A stretch of 64,000 nt of DNA, from positions 1-64,000 of the forward strand of contig VXTM01000031.1 in the NCBI GenBank assembly GCA_009837445.1, given 5' to 3'. The stretch is from Acidimicrobiaceae bacterium (GTDB lineage Bacteria > Actinomycetota > Acidimicrobiia > Acidimicrobiales > Aldehydirespiratoraceae). This document shows, in pieces, positions 56,758 to 64,000 of the stretch; position 1 is the first letter of the stretch, and each line of letters begins with the position of its first letter. Position numbers and translations under genes: made by a program. The notes under the pieces are model-generated. The model was given only the letters and a program-made list of their open reading frames with translations, was not told where the DNA came from and did no database searches.

Positions 56758-57729
56758 ATGCCAACCGACGCCGATGTCCGGCTGCTTGCGGACCTTGAGC
56801 CGAGCGTCGAGAGGCTCTACGAGCGGCACCTCCAGCAGACCAGGGAATGGCATCCCCACGCCCTGGTTCCCTGGAGCCGGGGCGAGGACTATGCGCCGGA
56901 CTACGAGTGGTCCCCGGATGACGCCGGGCTGAGCCCGGAGGCCCGCAGCGCTCTGTTCGTCAACGTCCTCACCGAGGACAACCTGCCCTACTACTTCCGG
57001 GACATCGAGCGCATGTTCGGCCGCGACGGCGCCTGGGGCCATTGGGTGAGGCGCTGGACGGCTGAGGAAGGCCGCCACGGCCAAGTGATCCACGACTACC
57101 TGGCCGTTACCCGCTCTGTCGACCCGGTGAGTCTCGAGCGGGCCCGCATGGCCCAAGTGCAGTCCGGTGAAGCGCCCGCGCCGCCCAACGCGCTGGAAGG
57201 CCTCGCCTATGTGACGCTGCAGGAGTTGGCCACCCGCATCTCGCACTTCAACACCGGAAAGCACATCGCCGATCCTGCCGGCACAGCGATCATGCGCCGG
57301 GTCGCGTTCGACGAGAACCTCCACTTCCTGTTCTACCGTGACGCCATGGCCGCCGCCCTCGAGGTGGAGCCGTCCCAAGCGGTCGTGGCCATCGCCAACC
57401 AGGTGAAGGGCTTCGCGATGCCCGGCGTGGGCATCACCGACTTCGAGGCGCACGCCCGCACCATCGCGGACGCCGGCATCTACGACTTGGCCATCCATCA
57501 CGACCAGATACTCCAGCCTGTGCTGATGCGGGATTGGAAGCTGCCCAGCCTCACCGGTCTCTCGGGTGTGGCCGAGGCGGCCCGGGAACGGCTCATGAGG
57601 CTGATCGACCGGATCGGACGGGTTGGCAGGCTCATGGTCGAGCGCCGCACCGAACGCCGGGCTAAGAGTCCGCATGATTGGGGGCTGGATCGGCTGCGCC
57701 CTACGGGCTGGGCCGGCGGCACCCGGTGA
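56758..57729 (+). CDS. acyl-ACP desaturase (soluble diiron, DesA type)
   Basis: A 323-residue ferritin-like diiron protein. Iron ligands are Glu73 (TEDNLP), Glu104 and His107 (EEGRHG), Glu156 (LQELATRISH), and Glu186 and His189 (DENLHF). It inserts a double bond in an acyl chain carried by ACP (or CoA), using ferredoxin and oxygen. The ferredoxin pair at 8328-9780 could in principle serve it. DUF192 follows 33 bp later. Confidence 0.92.
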   Translation: MPTDADVRLLADLEPSVERLYERHLQQTREWHPHALVPWSRGEDYAPDYEWSPDDAGLSPEARSALFVNVLTEDNLPYYFRDIERMFGRDGAWGHWVRRWTAEEGRHGQVIHDYLAVTRSVDPVSLERARMAQVQSGEAPAPPNALEGLAYVTLQELATRISHFNTGKHIADPAGTAIMRRVAFDENLHFLFYRDAMAAALEVEPSQAVVAIANQVKGFAMPGVGITDFEAHARTIADAGIYDLAIHHDQILQPVLMRDWKLPSLTGLSGVAEAARERLMRLIDRIGRVGRLMVERRTERRAKSPHDWGLDRLRPTGWAGGTR

Positions 57730-57749
57730 AGGCGGGCCCGGCGACCCAC

Positions 57750-57755
57750 TAGATT
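57750..57755 (+). promoter_or_regulatory. -10-like TAGATT, 7 nt before the ATG
   Basis: TAGATT, 7 nt, then ATG 57763 of the DUF192 gene. Leaderless layout. Confidence 0.48.
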
Positions 57756-57762
57756 CGCCTCC

Positions 57763-58092
57763 ATGGCGTGGTTGGTTTGTGGCGACCGGGTCATCGCGTC
57801 GCTGGAGATCGCTTCCAGCCGTCGCGAGCGTCGCAAGGGTCTGTCGGGCCGTGACGGGATTGAGGGCGCTCTGCTGCTGGAGCGGACCCGCTCAGTTCAT
57901 TCACTCGGTATGCGATTTCCCATCGACGTCGCCCACTGCGACTCCGAAATGCGGGTTCTGCGGGTGACGACGATGCGAGCCAACCGGATCGGCCGCGTCG
58001 TGCCGAAGGCCAGGGTCGTGATCGAGGCCGAGGCGGGCAGCTTCCGGCGCTGGGGAGTGACTCCAGGCGTAGAGCTCGAGATCCGGCAGTGA
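57763..58092 (+). CDS. DUF192 family protein
   Basis: 109 residues with the family pattern: ASSRRERRKGLSGRDGIEGALLL, then the VHSLGMRFPIDVAHCD core and a C-terminal VVIEAEAGSFRRWGVTPG. No function is established for the family. The product has no signal peptide here, though many relatives do. The next gene, rsmI, starts in a GTGA overlap. Confidence 0.88.
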   Translation: MAWLVCGDRVIASLEIASSRRERRKGLSGRDGIEGALLLERTRSVHSLGMRFPIDVAHCDSEMRVLRVTTMRANRIGRVVPKARVVIEAEAGSFRRWGVTPGVELEIRQ

Positions 58093-59018
58093 GCGGCTCG
58101 CGGCCCGGAGGCGGGGATCCTCCGGAGGGTGGCTGCCTGGTGCTGGTCGGCACTCCGATCGGCAACCTGGGCGATCTCAGCGCCCGGGCTGTAGAGGCTC
58201 TCGCCTCAGCGGACCTCGTCTGCTGCGAGGACACCCGGCGCACGGGGCGCCTGCTGGAGCACGCCGGGGTGACCGGCGCCCGCCTACGCCGGGTCGACGA
58301 GCACACCGAGGCCGAGGCCTGCACCGAGGTGTGCGAGCTGCTCGGAGCCGGGGCCACTGTGGCGATGGTGACCGACGCCGGCATGCCCGCGCTCACCGAT
58401 CCGGGGAGCCGGCTGGTGGCCGCCGCCGCGGCGGCCGGACACACGGTGACGGTGGTGCCGGGCCCATCGGCCGGCTTGGCCGCCTTGGCGGTGAGCGGGC
58501 TGGCTACCACGCGGTTCTGCTTCGAGGGGTTCCTGCCCCGCAAGGGCAGGGCCCGCGCCGAGCGCTTGGAACTGATCGCCGGTGAGCGCCGCACCACGGT
58601 CCTCTACGAGTCGCCCCGCCGGCTGCAGGCCTGTCTCGAGGACCTGGCCAAGGCGTGCGGCCCGCAGAGGCGAGCCGTCGTGGCCCGTGAGCTCACCAAG
58701 CTCCACGAGGAGGTGGTGAGGGGCAGCCTGGCCGAACTCTGCGAGTGGGCCGCGGGGCCGGTGAAGGGCGAGGTCGTGGTGGTCGTCGAGGGCTCTGCCG
58801 AGGCAGGCCCGGTGCCCACCGACGATCAGCTTCGGGCCGCGGTCGAAGACTTCGTGTCCGGTGGCGCCAGCCGTAGGGACGCGGCGGCATCGGCCGCGGC
58901 GGCGCATGGCGTGTCCCGCCGGCGGGTCTACAACCTGGCAATCGACAGCCAGAGGCCGAGCGAAGGGGCGAGCGAATCCGGCGCATACGGGCGAGGCCGT
59001 GGCCCGAGCGGCCCGTGA
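58089..59018 (+). CDS. rsmI: 16S rRNA (cytidine-1402-2'-O)-methyltransferase
   Basis: A 309-residue tetrapyrrole-methylase fold with the N-terminal signature LVLVGTPIGNLGDLSARA, then CEDTRRTGRLL, MVTDAGMPALTDPGSRLV, and GFLPRKGRARAERL with YESPRRL. It methylates the ribose of C1402. The last 20 or so residues (from QRPSEGASES) are encoded by the dispersed repeat (copy D) and are unlikely to be ancestral. Confidence 0.93.
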   Translation: MSGSRPGGGDPPEGGCLVLVGTPIGNLGDLSARAVEALASADLVCCEDTRRTGRLLEHAGVTGARLRRVDEHTEAEACTEVCELLGAGATVAMVTDAGMPALTDPGSRLVAAAAAAGHTVTVVPGPSAGLAALAVSGLATTRFCFEGFLPRKGRARAERLELIAGERRTTVLYESPRRLQACLEDLAKACGPQRRAVVARELTKLHEEVVRGSLAELCEWAAGPVKGEVVVVVEGSAEAGPVPTDDQLRAAVEDFVSGGASRRDAAASAAAAHGVSRRRVYNLAIDSQRPSEGASESGAYGRGRGPSGP

Positions 59019-59041
59019 GCGCAGCGAACAAGAGCGGGAAT
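58951..59041 (-). repeat. dispersed ~90-bp repeat, copy D (inverted)
   Basis: Read on the reverse strand it begins TTCCCGCTCTTGTTCGCTGC, has the core GGGCCGCTCGGGCCACGGCC and ends CGCTCGGCCTCT, close to copy A along its whole length. It overlaps the 3' end of rsmI and supplies its stop. Confidence 0.85.
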
Positions 59042-59134
59042 CAGAGTGAGGTGTCGGAGTAGGAAAGCCGCTCACCGGTGGGGTCTCGCCGAGAAAACGG
59101 TGGGCTCGGCTGGGGAAGACCTTCGCATCTGGGG

Positions 59135-59140
59135 ATAATG
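59135..59140 (+). promoter_or_regulatory. -10-like GATAAT before metG
   Basis: GATAAT, 9 nt, then ATG 59150. It overlaps an alternative in-frame ATG at 59138. Confidence 0.35.
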
Positions 59141-59149
59141 TGGCCCGCC

Positions 59150-60805
59150 ATGGCGGTGCGGGTGCCTGTACTTGTCGCGGTTGCGTGGCCCTACGCGTCC
59201 GGGAGCCGCCATCTCGGCCACGTTGCCGGGGCGTACCTTCCTGCCGACATCTACGCCCGCTACCAGAGGCTGGCGGGCAACGACGTGCTGATGGTGAGCG
59301 GATCCGACGTGCACGGCACGCCGATCACCGTCCGGGCCGACGCCGAGGGTGTCACCCCGGCTGAGATAGTCGATCGCTATCACGCCGAGTTCTGCCGTCA
59401 ATGGGAGCAGCTCGGCATCTCGTGGGACCTCTACACCACCACCGGGACCCCCAACCACGCCGCCGTCACCCAGGACATGTTCCTGGTGCAGCTTCAGAAC
59501 GGCTTCATCGACAAGCGGGTGTCCGAGCAGTACTACGACCCCGTCGGCCAGAGGTTCCTGCCTGACCGCTATGTCGAGGGGAAGTGCCCCCACTGCGGCT
59601 TCGACGCGGCCCGCGGAGACCAGTGCGAGCACTGCGGCACCACCCTCGACGCCACCGACCTGATCGAGCCCCGATCGAAGATCAGCGGGGCCGTCCCCGA
59701 ACTGCGCTCCACCGAGCACTTCTACTTCCGCTACTCGGACTTCACCGAGCGGGTCGGCGCCTGGCTGAAGACGCGCCAGGGCTGGCGCCCCCACGTCCTC
59801 AACTCGGCCACCGGCTGGACCAACGAGGGCCTCCAGGATCGAGCCATCACCCGGGACCTGGACTGGGGAGTCGAGCTTCCCGTCGACGACCTGGGCGAGG
59901 GCAAGCGGATATACGTCTGGTACGACGCGGTGATCGGCTACCTGTCGGCGTCCAAGGAATGGGCGGCCCGCAACGGCGACGCCGAGGCCTGGAAGCGCTG
60001 GTGGCACAACGACGACGCCCGCCACCTCTACTTCGTCGGCAAGGACAACATCCCCTTCCATACGCTGCTGTGGCCCGCCCAGCTGATGGGCTACGGCGGC
60101 CTGCACCTGCCCGACGACGTTCCCGCCAACCAGTACGTGACTTTCTCGGGGGCGAAGATGGCAGCCGGCCGCGGTGTCGGCCTCACCATCGGCGAGGGCC
60201 TGAGGCTCTTCGAGCCCGACGCCTTGCGCTACGCCCTGGGCGCGGCGCTGCCCGAACACGCCGACACCGAGGTCTCGGTCGAGGAGATCGCCCGGCGGAT
60301 CAACGACGAGTTGGTCGCAACCTGGGGGAACCTCGTGCACCGGGTGTTCACGATGGTCCATGCGAAGCTGGGGGGCACCGTGCCGGAGACCGGTGAACGC
60401 CCAGCCACCGACACTGCGCTGCTGGCCGCGGTCGACGATGCCCTGACCGAGGGCGCCGACTGCATCGAGCGGGTCGAACTGCGGGCCGGCCTACGCACCG
60501 CCATGGGGGCGGCCGCCAAGGTGAACGCCTACCTCAACTCGACCGAGCCGTGGAAGCTGGCGTCGTCGGAGCCGGACCGGGCCGCGGCGGTTCTGGTCAC
60601 CGCGCTGGAGGCCGTCGCCGGCGTGCGGACTGGATTGGCCCCCTACCTCCCGTTCTCGACAGAGGCACTCGACGACGTGTTTGGTCCGGTCAAGCGCTGG
60701 GAGCGTCCGACCGTGCCGCCGGGCACGTCGGTGCCTAAGCCCACTCCCTTGTTCGCCAAAGTCGACTTAGACGCGATCGATCTCGCCGCCCAGGGCGCCC
60801 GATGA
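59150..60805 (+). CDS. metG: methionyl-tRNA synthetase
   Basis: 551 residues. HIGH-like HLGH lies in SGSRHLGHVAGAYLPADIY, and the zinc knuckle is of the four-Cys type (CPHCGFDAARGDQCEHCG). WYDAVIGYL, the anticodon-domain WGNLVHRVF and the end PWKLASSE are family features. The KMSKS loop is altered: FSGAKMAAGRGVGLTIGEGL, where Ser-Lys is Ala-Gly. The closest family wording is the KFSKSRGVG type. The enzyme should still be essential unless a second copy exists. It heads the metG-tatD-rpf-ksgA row. Confidence 0.92.
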   Translation: MAVRVPVLVAVAWPYASGSRHLGHVAGAYLPADIYARYQRLAGNDVLMVSGSDVHGTPITVRADAEGVTPAEIVDRYHAEFCRQWEQLGISWDLYTTTGTPNHAAVTQDMFLVQLQNGFIDKRVSEQYYDPVGQRFLPDRYVEGKCPHCGFDAARGDQCEHCGTTLDATDLIEPRSKISGAVPELRSTEHFYFRYSDFTERVGAWLKTRQGWRPHVLNSATGWTNEGLQDRAITRDLDWGVELPVDDLGEGKRIYVWYDAVIGYLSASKEWAARNGDAEAWKRWWHNDDARHLYFVGKDNIPFHTLLWPAQLMGYGGLHLPDDVPANQYVTFSGAKMAAGRGVGLTIGEGLRLFEPDALRYALGAALPEHADTEVSVEEIARRINDELVATWGNLVHRVFTMVHAKLGGTVPETGERPATDTALLAAVDDALTEGADCIERVELRAGLRTAMGAAAKVNAYLNSTEPWKLASSEPDRAAAVLVTALEAVAGVRTGLAPYLPFSTEALDDVFGPVKRWERPTVPPGTSVPKPTPLFAKVDLDAIDLAAQGAR

Positions 60806-60811
60806 GGGGAT

Positions 60812-61597
60812 GTGGCTGACATGCCGTGGGCCGATCACCACTGCCATCTTCCGGCCGGCGACGCGGCCACCGAGGTGATCTCCGATGCTCGCTCGGCAGG
60901 CGTTGACGTGCTGATCAACGTCGGCACCGACGTGGAGGACTCGCGGCGGGCCATCTCGGTGGCCGAGGCTCATAACGGGGTGTGGGCCACCGCCGGCGTG
61001 CATCCCCATGAGGCCTCCAGCGGCCTCGATGGGTTGGAGGCCCTGGTCTTGGGCCACAATGGTGTGGTGGCCGTGGGGGAGACGGGCCTCGACTATCACT
61101 ACGACCATTCGCCGCGCCCGGTGCAGCGTCGGGTCTTCGCTGCCCAGGTGGAGCTGGCGAACCGGCTCGGCCTGCCGCTGGTGGTCCACTCCAGGTCGGC
61201 CTGGGACGACACCTTCGCGGTGCTCGACCGCGAGGGAGTGCCGTCCCGGACGGTGATGCACTGCTTCACAGGCGGACCCGACGAGGCCGAGGAGTGCCTG
61301 CACCGCAACGCCGTGCTGTCCTTTTCTGGGATCGTTACCTTCCCCAACGCCGACGACGTGCGCGACGCGGCCCGGGCATGCCCGCTGGATCGCCTGCTGG
61401 TCGAGACCGACAGCCCCTATCTGGCGCCAGTGCCCCACCGCGGTCACAAGAACCGCCCCGCGCTGGTTCCGGTGGTGGGCGCGGCCGTGGCCGCCGCCAA
61501 GGGTCTCGACGTCTCGGAGGTGGAGGCGGCGACCTGGGAGACGACCCGTGCCTTCTACGGGCTCGACGGAGAGGCCGGTTCAGATGGCCCCGCCTGA
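60812..61597 (+). CDS. tatD: TatD family metal-dependent DNase/hydrolase
   Basis: 261 residues. Metal ligands include the HxH-type DHHCHLP (9-14), Glu in AVGETGLDYHYD, HSRSAWDD, HCFTGGPDEAEE and ETDSPYLAPVPHRGHKN, all standard for TatD. Relatives are 3'-5' DNases. GTG 60812 follows metG by 6 bp, and its 3' end overlaps the rpf gene by 14 nt. Confidence 0.93.
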   Translation: MADMPWADHHCHLPAGDAATEVISDARSAGVDVLINVGTDVEDSRRAISVAEAHNGVWATAGVHPHEASSGLDGLEALVLGHNGVVAVGETGLDYHYDHSPRPVQRRVFAAQVELANRLGLPLVVHSRSAWDDTFAVLDREGVPSRTVMHCFTGGPDEAEECLHRNAVLSFSGIVTFPNADDVRDAARACPLDRLLVETDSPYLAPVPHRGHKNRPALVPVVGAAVAAAKGLDVSEVEAATWETTRAFYGLDGEAGSDGPA

Positions 61598-62192
61598 CCG
61601 CCGTCTCCGGCTAGTTCTCGTCGGGGTGGCCGCGCTCGTCCTGCTGACCGCCACCGCTGCTCCCGCGTGGGCTCAGACCGACCCCGACGAGCAGGCGGCC
61701 GCGAATGTGGAGGACCTCGAGGACCGGGCGAGGCAGTGGAACGAGGCTCGCAGGCGTGCTCGGGAGGAGGCTCTGCGCAGAGCCGAGGAGCTGGCCAACC
61801 AGGCCAGGACCACTACCAGCACGACGACTACGACTACGACGACGACCACGACTACCACCACGACGACGACCACTGAACCACCGACAACAACCGAGGACGG
61901 TGAGATCAAGCACCCGATACCGGCGGGGACCACAGAAGCGCAGTGGCACGCTCTCCGGCAGTGCGAGTCGACCCAGAACTACCGGGCCATCAGCTCCAGC
62001 GGCCGGTACCGAGGCGCCTACCAGTTCTCGATCCGCACGTGGAACTGGGTGGCCGAGATGCACTATCCGGACCTGGTCGGCGTCGATCCCATCGATGCGT
62101 CGCCTTCGGACCAGGACAAGATGGCGTACAAGCTCTACGAGATAAACGGCTGGGATCCCTGGCCCACCTGCAAGAAGAGGCTGCCCTCCTGA
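61584..62192 (+). CDS. resuscitation-promoting factor-like secreted muralytic enzyme
   Basis: 202 residues. The signal peptide is cleaved after AWA (residue 30). A charged helical segment (40-76) leads to a Thr tract of about 25 residues (77-103, broken only by S, E and P). The Rpf domain (118-198) has catalytic Glu128 in LRQCESTQNY, and Cys127 and Cys196 would form the usual disulfide. Rpf proteins cleave peptidoglycan and wake dormant cells. The place between tatD and ksgA matches mycobacterial rpfB, but the DUF348 and G5 domains of RpfB are missing and the helix plus Thr linker replaces them. Confidence 0.9.
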   Translation: MAPPDRRLRLVLVGVAALVLLTATAAPAWAQTDPDEQAAANVEDLEDRARQWNEARRRAREEALRRAEELANQARTTTSTTTTTTTTTTTTTTTTTTEPPTTTEDGEIKHPIPAGTTEAQWHALRQCESTQNYRAISSSGRYRGAYQFSIRTWNWVAEMHYPDLVGVDPIDASPSDQDKMAYKLYEINGWDPWPTCKKRLPS

Positions 62193-63019
62193 CCCACACG
62201 CAGTCGGGTTTGCAGGCGCTGATGGACCGCTTCGACATCTCGCCGCGCCGGTCCTTGGGCCAGAACTTCGTGACGGATCCCAACACGGTGCGGCGGATCG
62301 CCCGGCTCAGCGGCGCGGGCCCGGCCGATCACGTGCTGGAGATCGGCGCCGGTCTGGGCTCGCTCACCCTCGCCCTGGCTGAGACGGGTGCGTCGGTTCG
62401 GGCGATCGAGGTAGACCCCGGATTGACGGCCGCGCTGCGTGAAGTCCTCGCAGAGGCGGGCGCTCGGCGCGTCGAAGTGGTGGAGGGAGATGCCGCCAGA
62501 CTCGACTTCGATGAGGTCCTGGCGGGTTCGGACCGGTGGATGCTGGTGGCCAACCTTCCCTACAACATCGCTACGCCGCTGGTCCTGGACCTGCTGCGCG
62601 ACGCTGGGGCCATAGAGACCATGGTCGTGATGGTGCAGCGCGAGGTGGGGGAGCGGCTGGCTGCTCCCCCCGGGTCGCGGGCCCGGGGCATTCCCAGCGT
62701 GCTGGTCGAGCGGAGGGGGACGGCGCGGGTGGTGGGAAGGGTTCCGGCCTCGGTGTTCCGGCCTCGGCCGAAGGTCGAGTCGGTGGTGGTGCGCATCGAG
62801 CGCCATGCCGGCCGCGAGGCGCCGTGGCCCCCTGAGGCCGACGCACGGTTCGAACTCCTCGTGCGGGCCGGGTTCGGTCAGCGGCGCAAGATGCTGCGCC
62901 GCTCGCTAGCCGGGCTCGCCGGACGGGAGAGCTTCGCGGCCGCGGGCGTGGACCCGTCGTCCCGCCCCGAGGCGTTGACCGTGGACCAGTGGATCAGCCT
63001 GGCGCGAGTCATGGGCTAG
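62189..63019 (+). CDS. ksgA: 16S rRNA (adenine-1518/1519-N6)-dimethyltransferase
   Basis: About 276 residues. RRSLGQNFVTDPNTVRRIARL, the SAM motif EIGAGLGSLT, NLPYNIATPL near 124 and FRPRPKVESVVVRI define KsgA/RsmA. The start is uncertain. ATG 62222 leaves too little before RRSLGQNF. TTG 62210 is possible. CTG 62189 gives the full leading helix (SGLQALMDRFDI) and a CTGA overlap with the rpf stop, like the ATGA and GTGA couplings elsewhere here. I list that last choice. Confidence 0.93.
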   Translation: MTHTQSGLQALMDRFDISPRRSLGQNFVTDPNTVRRIARLSGAGPADHVLEIGAGLGSLTLALAETGASVRAIEVDPGLTAALREVLAEAGARRVEVVEGDAARLDFDEVLAGSDRWMLVANLPYNIATPLVLDLLRDAGAIETMVVMVQREVGERLAAPPGSRARGIPSVLVERRGTARVVGRVPASVFRPRPKVESVVVRIERHAGREAPWPPEADARFELLVRAGFGQRRKMLRRSLAGLAGRESFAAAGVDPSSRPEALTVDQWISLARVMG

Positions 63020-63039
63020 CTGTCAGGACTTCTCGCTTC

Positions 63040-64000
63040 TCACGATGTGGCCGCCGACTCGGTCCCAGCGATGGCCCGCCAGACCCGCTGCGGGGTGTAG
63101 GGCATGTCCAGGTGGGTGACGCCGAGCGGCGCCAGCGCGTCGAGCACCGCCGACTGCACCGCCGGGGTCGACCCGATCGTGCCCGACTCGCCGATGCCCT
63201 TAGCGCCCAGCGGGTTGAGAGGGGTCGGCGTCTCGGTGTGGGCCGTCTCCACCCGGGGCAGTTCAGAGGCGGCCGGTATGGCGTAGTCGGCGAAGTTGGT
63301 GTTGCGGGGGTTGCCGTAGGAGTCGTAGGTGGTCTCCTCGTACAGGGCCTGCGAGATGCCGGTGGCCACACCGCCGTGCACCTGGCCCTCCACTAGCACC
63401 GGGTTGAGGATGCGGCCGCAGTCGTCCACCGCCACATGGTGCACGGAGCGGGCCTCACCGGTGTCGGCGTCGATCTCGACGACCGACACGTGGGCGCCGA
63501 AGGGGTAGCTGGACTCGCCCTGGTTGAAGTCGGTCTCGGCCGCCAGCCCGCCCGGCTCGACGCCCTCGGGAAGGTCCTCCGCGGCTGCGGCCGCGGCGAG
63601 CTCGGCCCACGACACCGTCCGGGCCGGCACGCCTGCGGGGGCCAGGCCACCGGGGGCGACCACTATGTCGCCGACGTCGGCCTCGAGCAGGTTGGCAGCC
63701 AGGCGTCGGGCGGTGTCGAGGACCTCGGTGGCCGCCGTCCACACCGCGCTGCCGCCGATCTGCAGGGACCGCGACGCCACCGTGCCGGTGCCCCGGGGCA
63801 CCTCGGCGGTATCGCTGTGAACGACCCGGACCTGCTCGGCGGGCACGCCCAGCACCTCGCCCAGGATCTGGGAGAAGGCGGTCGCGTGTCCCTGGCCGTG
63901 CGAGGCCGTGCCCACCCTGGCGGTGATGGTGCCGTCGAGTTCGACGGTGACCGACCCGAACTCCTCGAACAGCCCGACCGCGGTTATCTCAACGTAGGTC
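63040..64000 (-). CDS. molybdenum hydroxylase large subunit (CoxL/XdhB type), C-terminal part
   Basis: The reverse frame is open from the right edge to a stop at 63040, giving the last 320 or so residues of an aldehyde oxidase/xanthine dehydrogenase-family large subunit. It includes VGTASHGQGHATAFSQI, VHSDTAEVPRGTGTVASRS, VDDCGRILNPVLVEGQVHGGVATGI and the active-site Glu segment GAKGIGESGTIGSTPAV. It binds the molybdopterin cofactor. Without the N-terminal loop the substrate (CO, xanthine, aldehyde or other) cannot be told. It is convergent with ksgA, 20 bp apart. Confidence 0.9.
   Translation of the reverse strand, partial: TYVEITAVGLFEEFGSVTVELDGTITARVGTASHGQGHATAFSQILGEVLGVPAEQVRVVHSDTAEVPRGTGTVASRSLQIGGSAVWTAATEVLDTARRLAANLLEADVGDIVVAPGGLAPAGVPARTVSWAELAAAAAAEDLPEGVEPGGLAAETDFNQGESSYPFGAHVSVVEIDADTGEARSVHHVAVDDCGRILNPVLVEGQVHGGVATGISQALYEETTYDSYGNPRNTNFADYAIPAASELPRVETAHTETPTPLNPLGAKGIGESGTIGSTPAVQSAVLDALAPLGVTHLDMPYTPQRVWRAIAGTESAATS

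Noticed and set aside
61806-61880. ACN microsatellite as a non-coding repeat
   Set aside because: It lies in frame within the Rpf-like gene and codes its Thr stalk.
1-64000. tRNA genes, rRNA, insertion sequences, phage genes, CRISPR arrays and cobalamin riboswitch
   Set aside because: I looked for T-arm-like GTTCGA stretches, transposase or integrase proteins, regular direct repeats and B12-box-like leaders (especially before nrdJ) and found none I could support by eye.

Overview
The window is very GC-rich, densely coded DNA (57 protein genes, no tRNA, rRNA, CRISPR or IS seen), with many ATGA/GTGA overlaps. It looks like an actinobacterial chromosome. Supporting marks are Cheo-type LexA boxes (GAAC-N4-GTTC), an ImuA'-like gene, a bL37 microprotein, an Rpf protein in the metG-tatD-rpf-ksgA order, and the rpsO-pnp-dapB-dapA-rnj-ftsK-pgsA-recA-miaB-miaA-dapF-hflX-lexA-LysM gene order known from mycobacteria. 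The fatty-acid and CoA genes, SURF1, CoxL-type dehydrogenase and B12-dependent ribonucleotide reductase fit an aerobic, possibly marine or host-associated lineage such as Acidimicrobiia. The class is my inference.

Left part (1-9.8 kb): an SOS-controlled ImuA'-like fragment, an alpha/beta hydrolase, an orphan peptide-type binding lipoprotein, a D-aminoacylase-like amidohydrolase and an SDR dehydrogenase. These are followed by an acyl-CoA synthetase, a 3Fe-4S ferredoxin and its reductase. Between the synthetase and the ferredoxin lies the most striking item: an ArsC-like gene whose catalytic Cys codon is UGA, followed by a bacterial SECIS-like hairpin with a GGUC loop. This is a likely selenoprotein.

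Central part (9.9-43 kb): the conserved actinobacterial backbone. It covers translation and RNA decay (rpsO, pnp, rnj, rimO, miaB, miaA, hflX), the succinylase DAP/lysine genes in two groups (dapB, dapA; dapF, dapC, dapD, dapE), ftsK, pgsA, cinA, and the SOS core (recA; lexA divergent from a LysM protein with three LexA boxes). Class II ribonucleotide reductase follows.

Right part (43-64 kb): two SnoaL-like proteins, a YihY/BrkB membrane protein, an acyl-CoA dehydrogenase, lgt and a PhyH dioxygenase. Then come a BMP-type nucleoside ABC transporter operon with a His/Asp-rich binding lipoprotein, a PHP hydrolase, a DCC protein, bL37, ychF, an acyl-ACP desaturase, DUF192, rsmI, metG-tatD-rpf-ksgA and the start of a molybdenum hydroxylase subunit.

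Two window-wide patterns stand out. At least thirteen start codons lie 6-9 nt after a TANNNT hexamer, the layout of leaderless transcripts. A dispersed repeat of about 90 bp occurs in three full or near-full copies and one partial copy, each at a gene edge or inside a protein linker.
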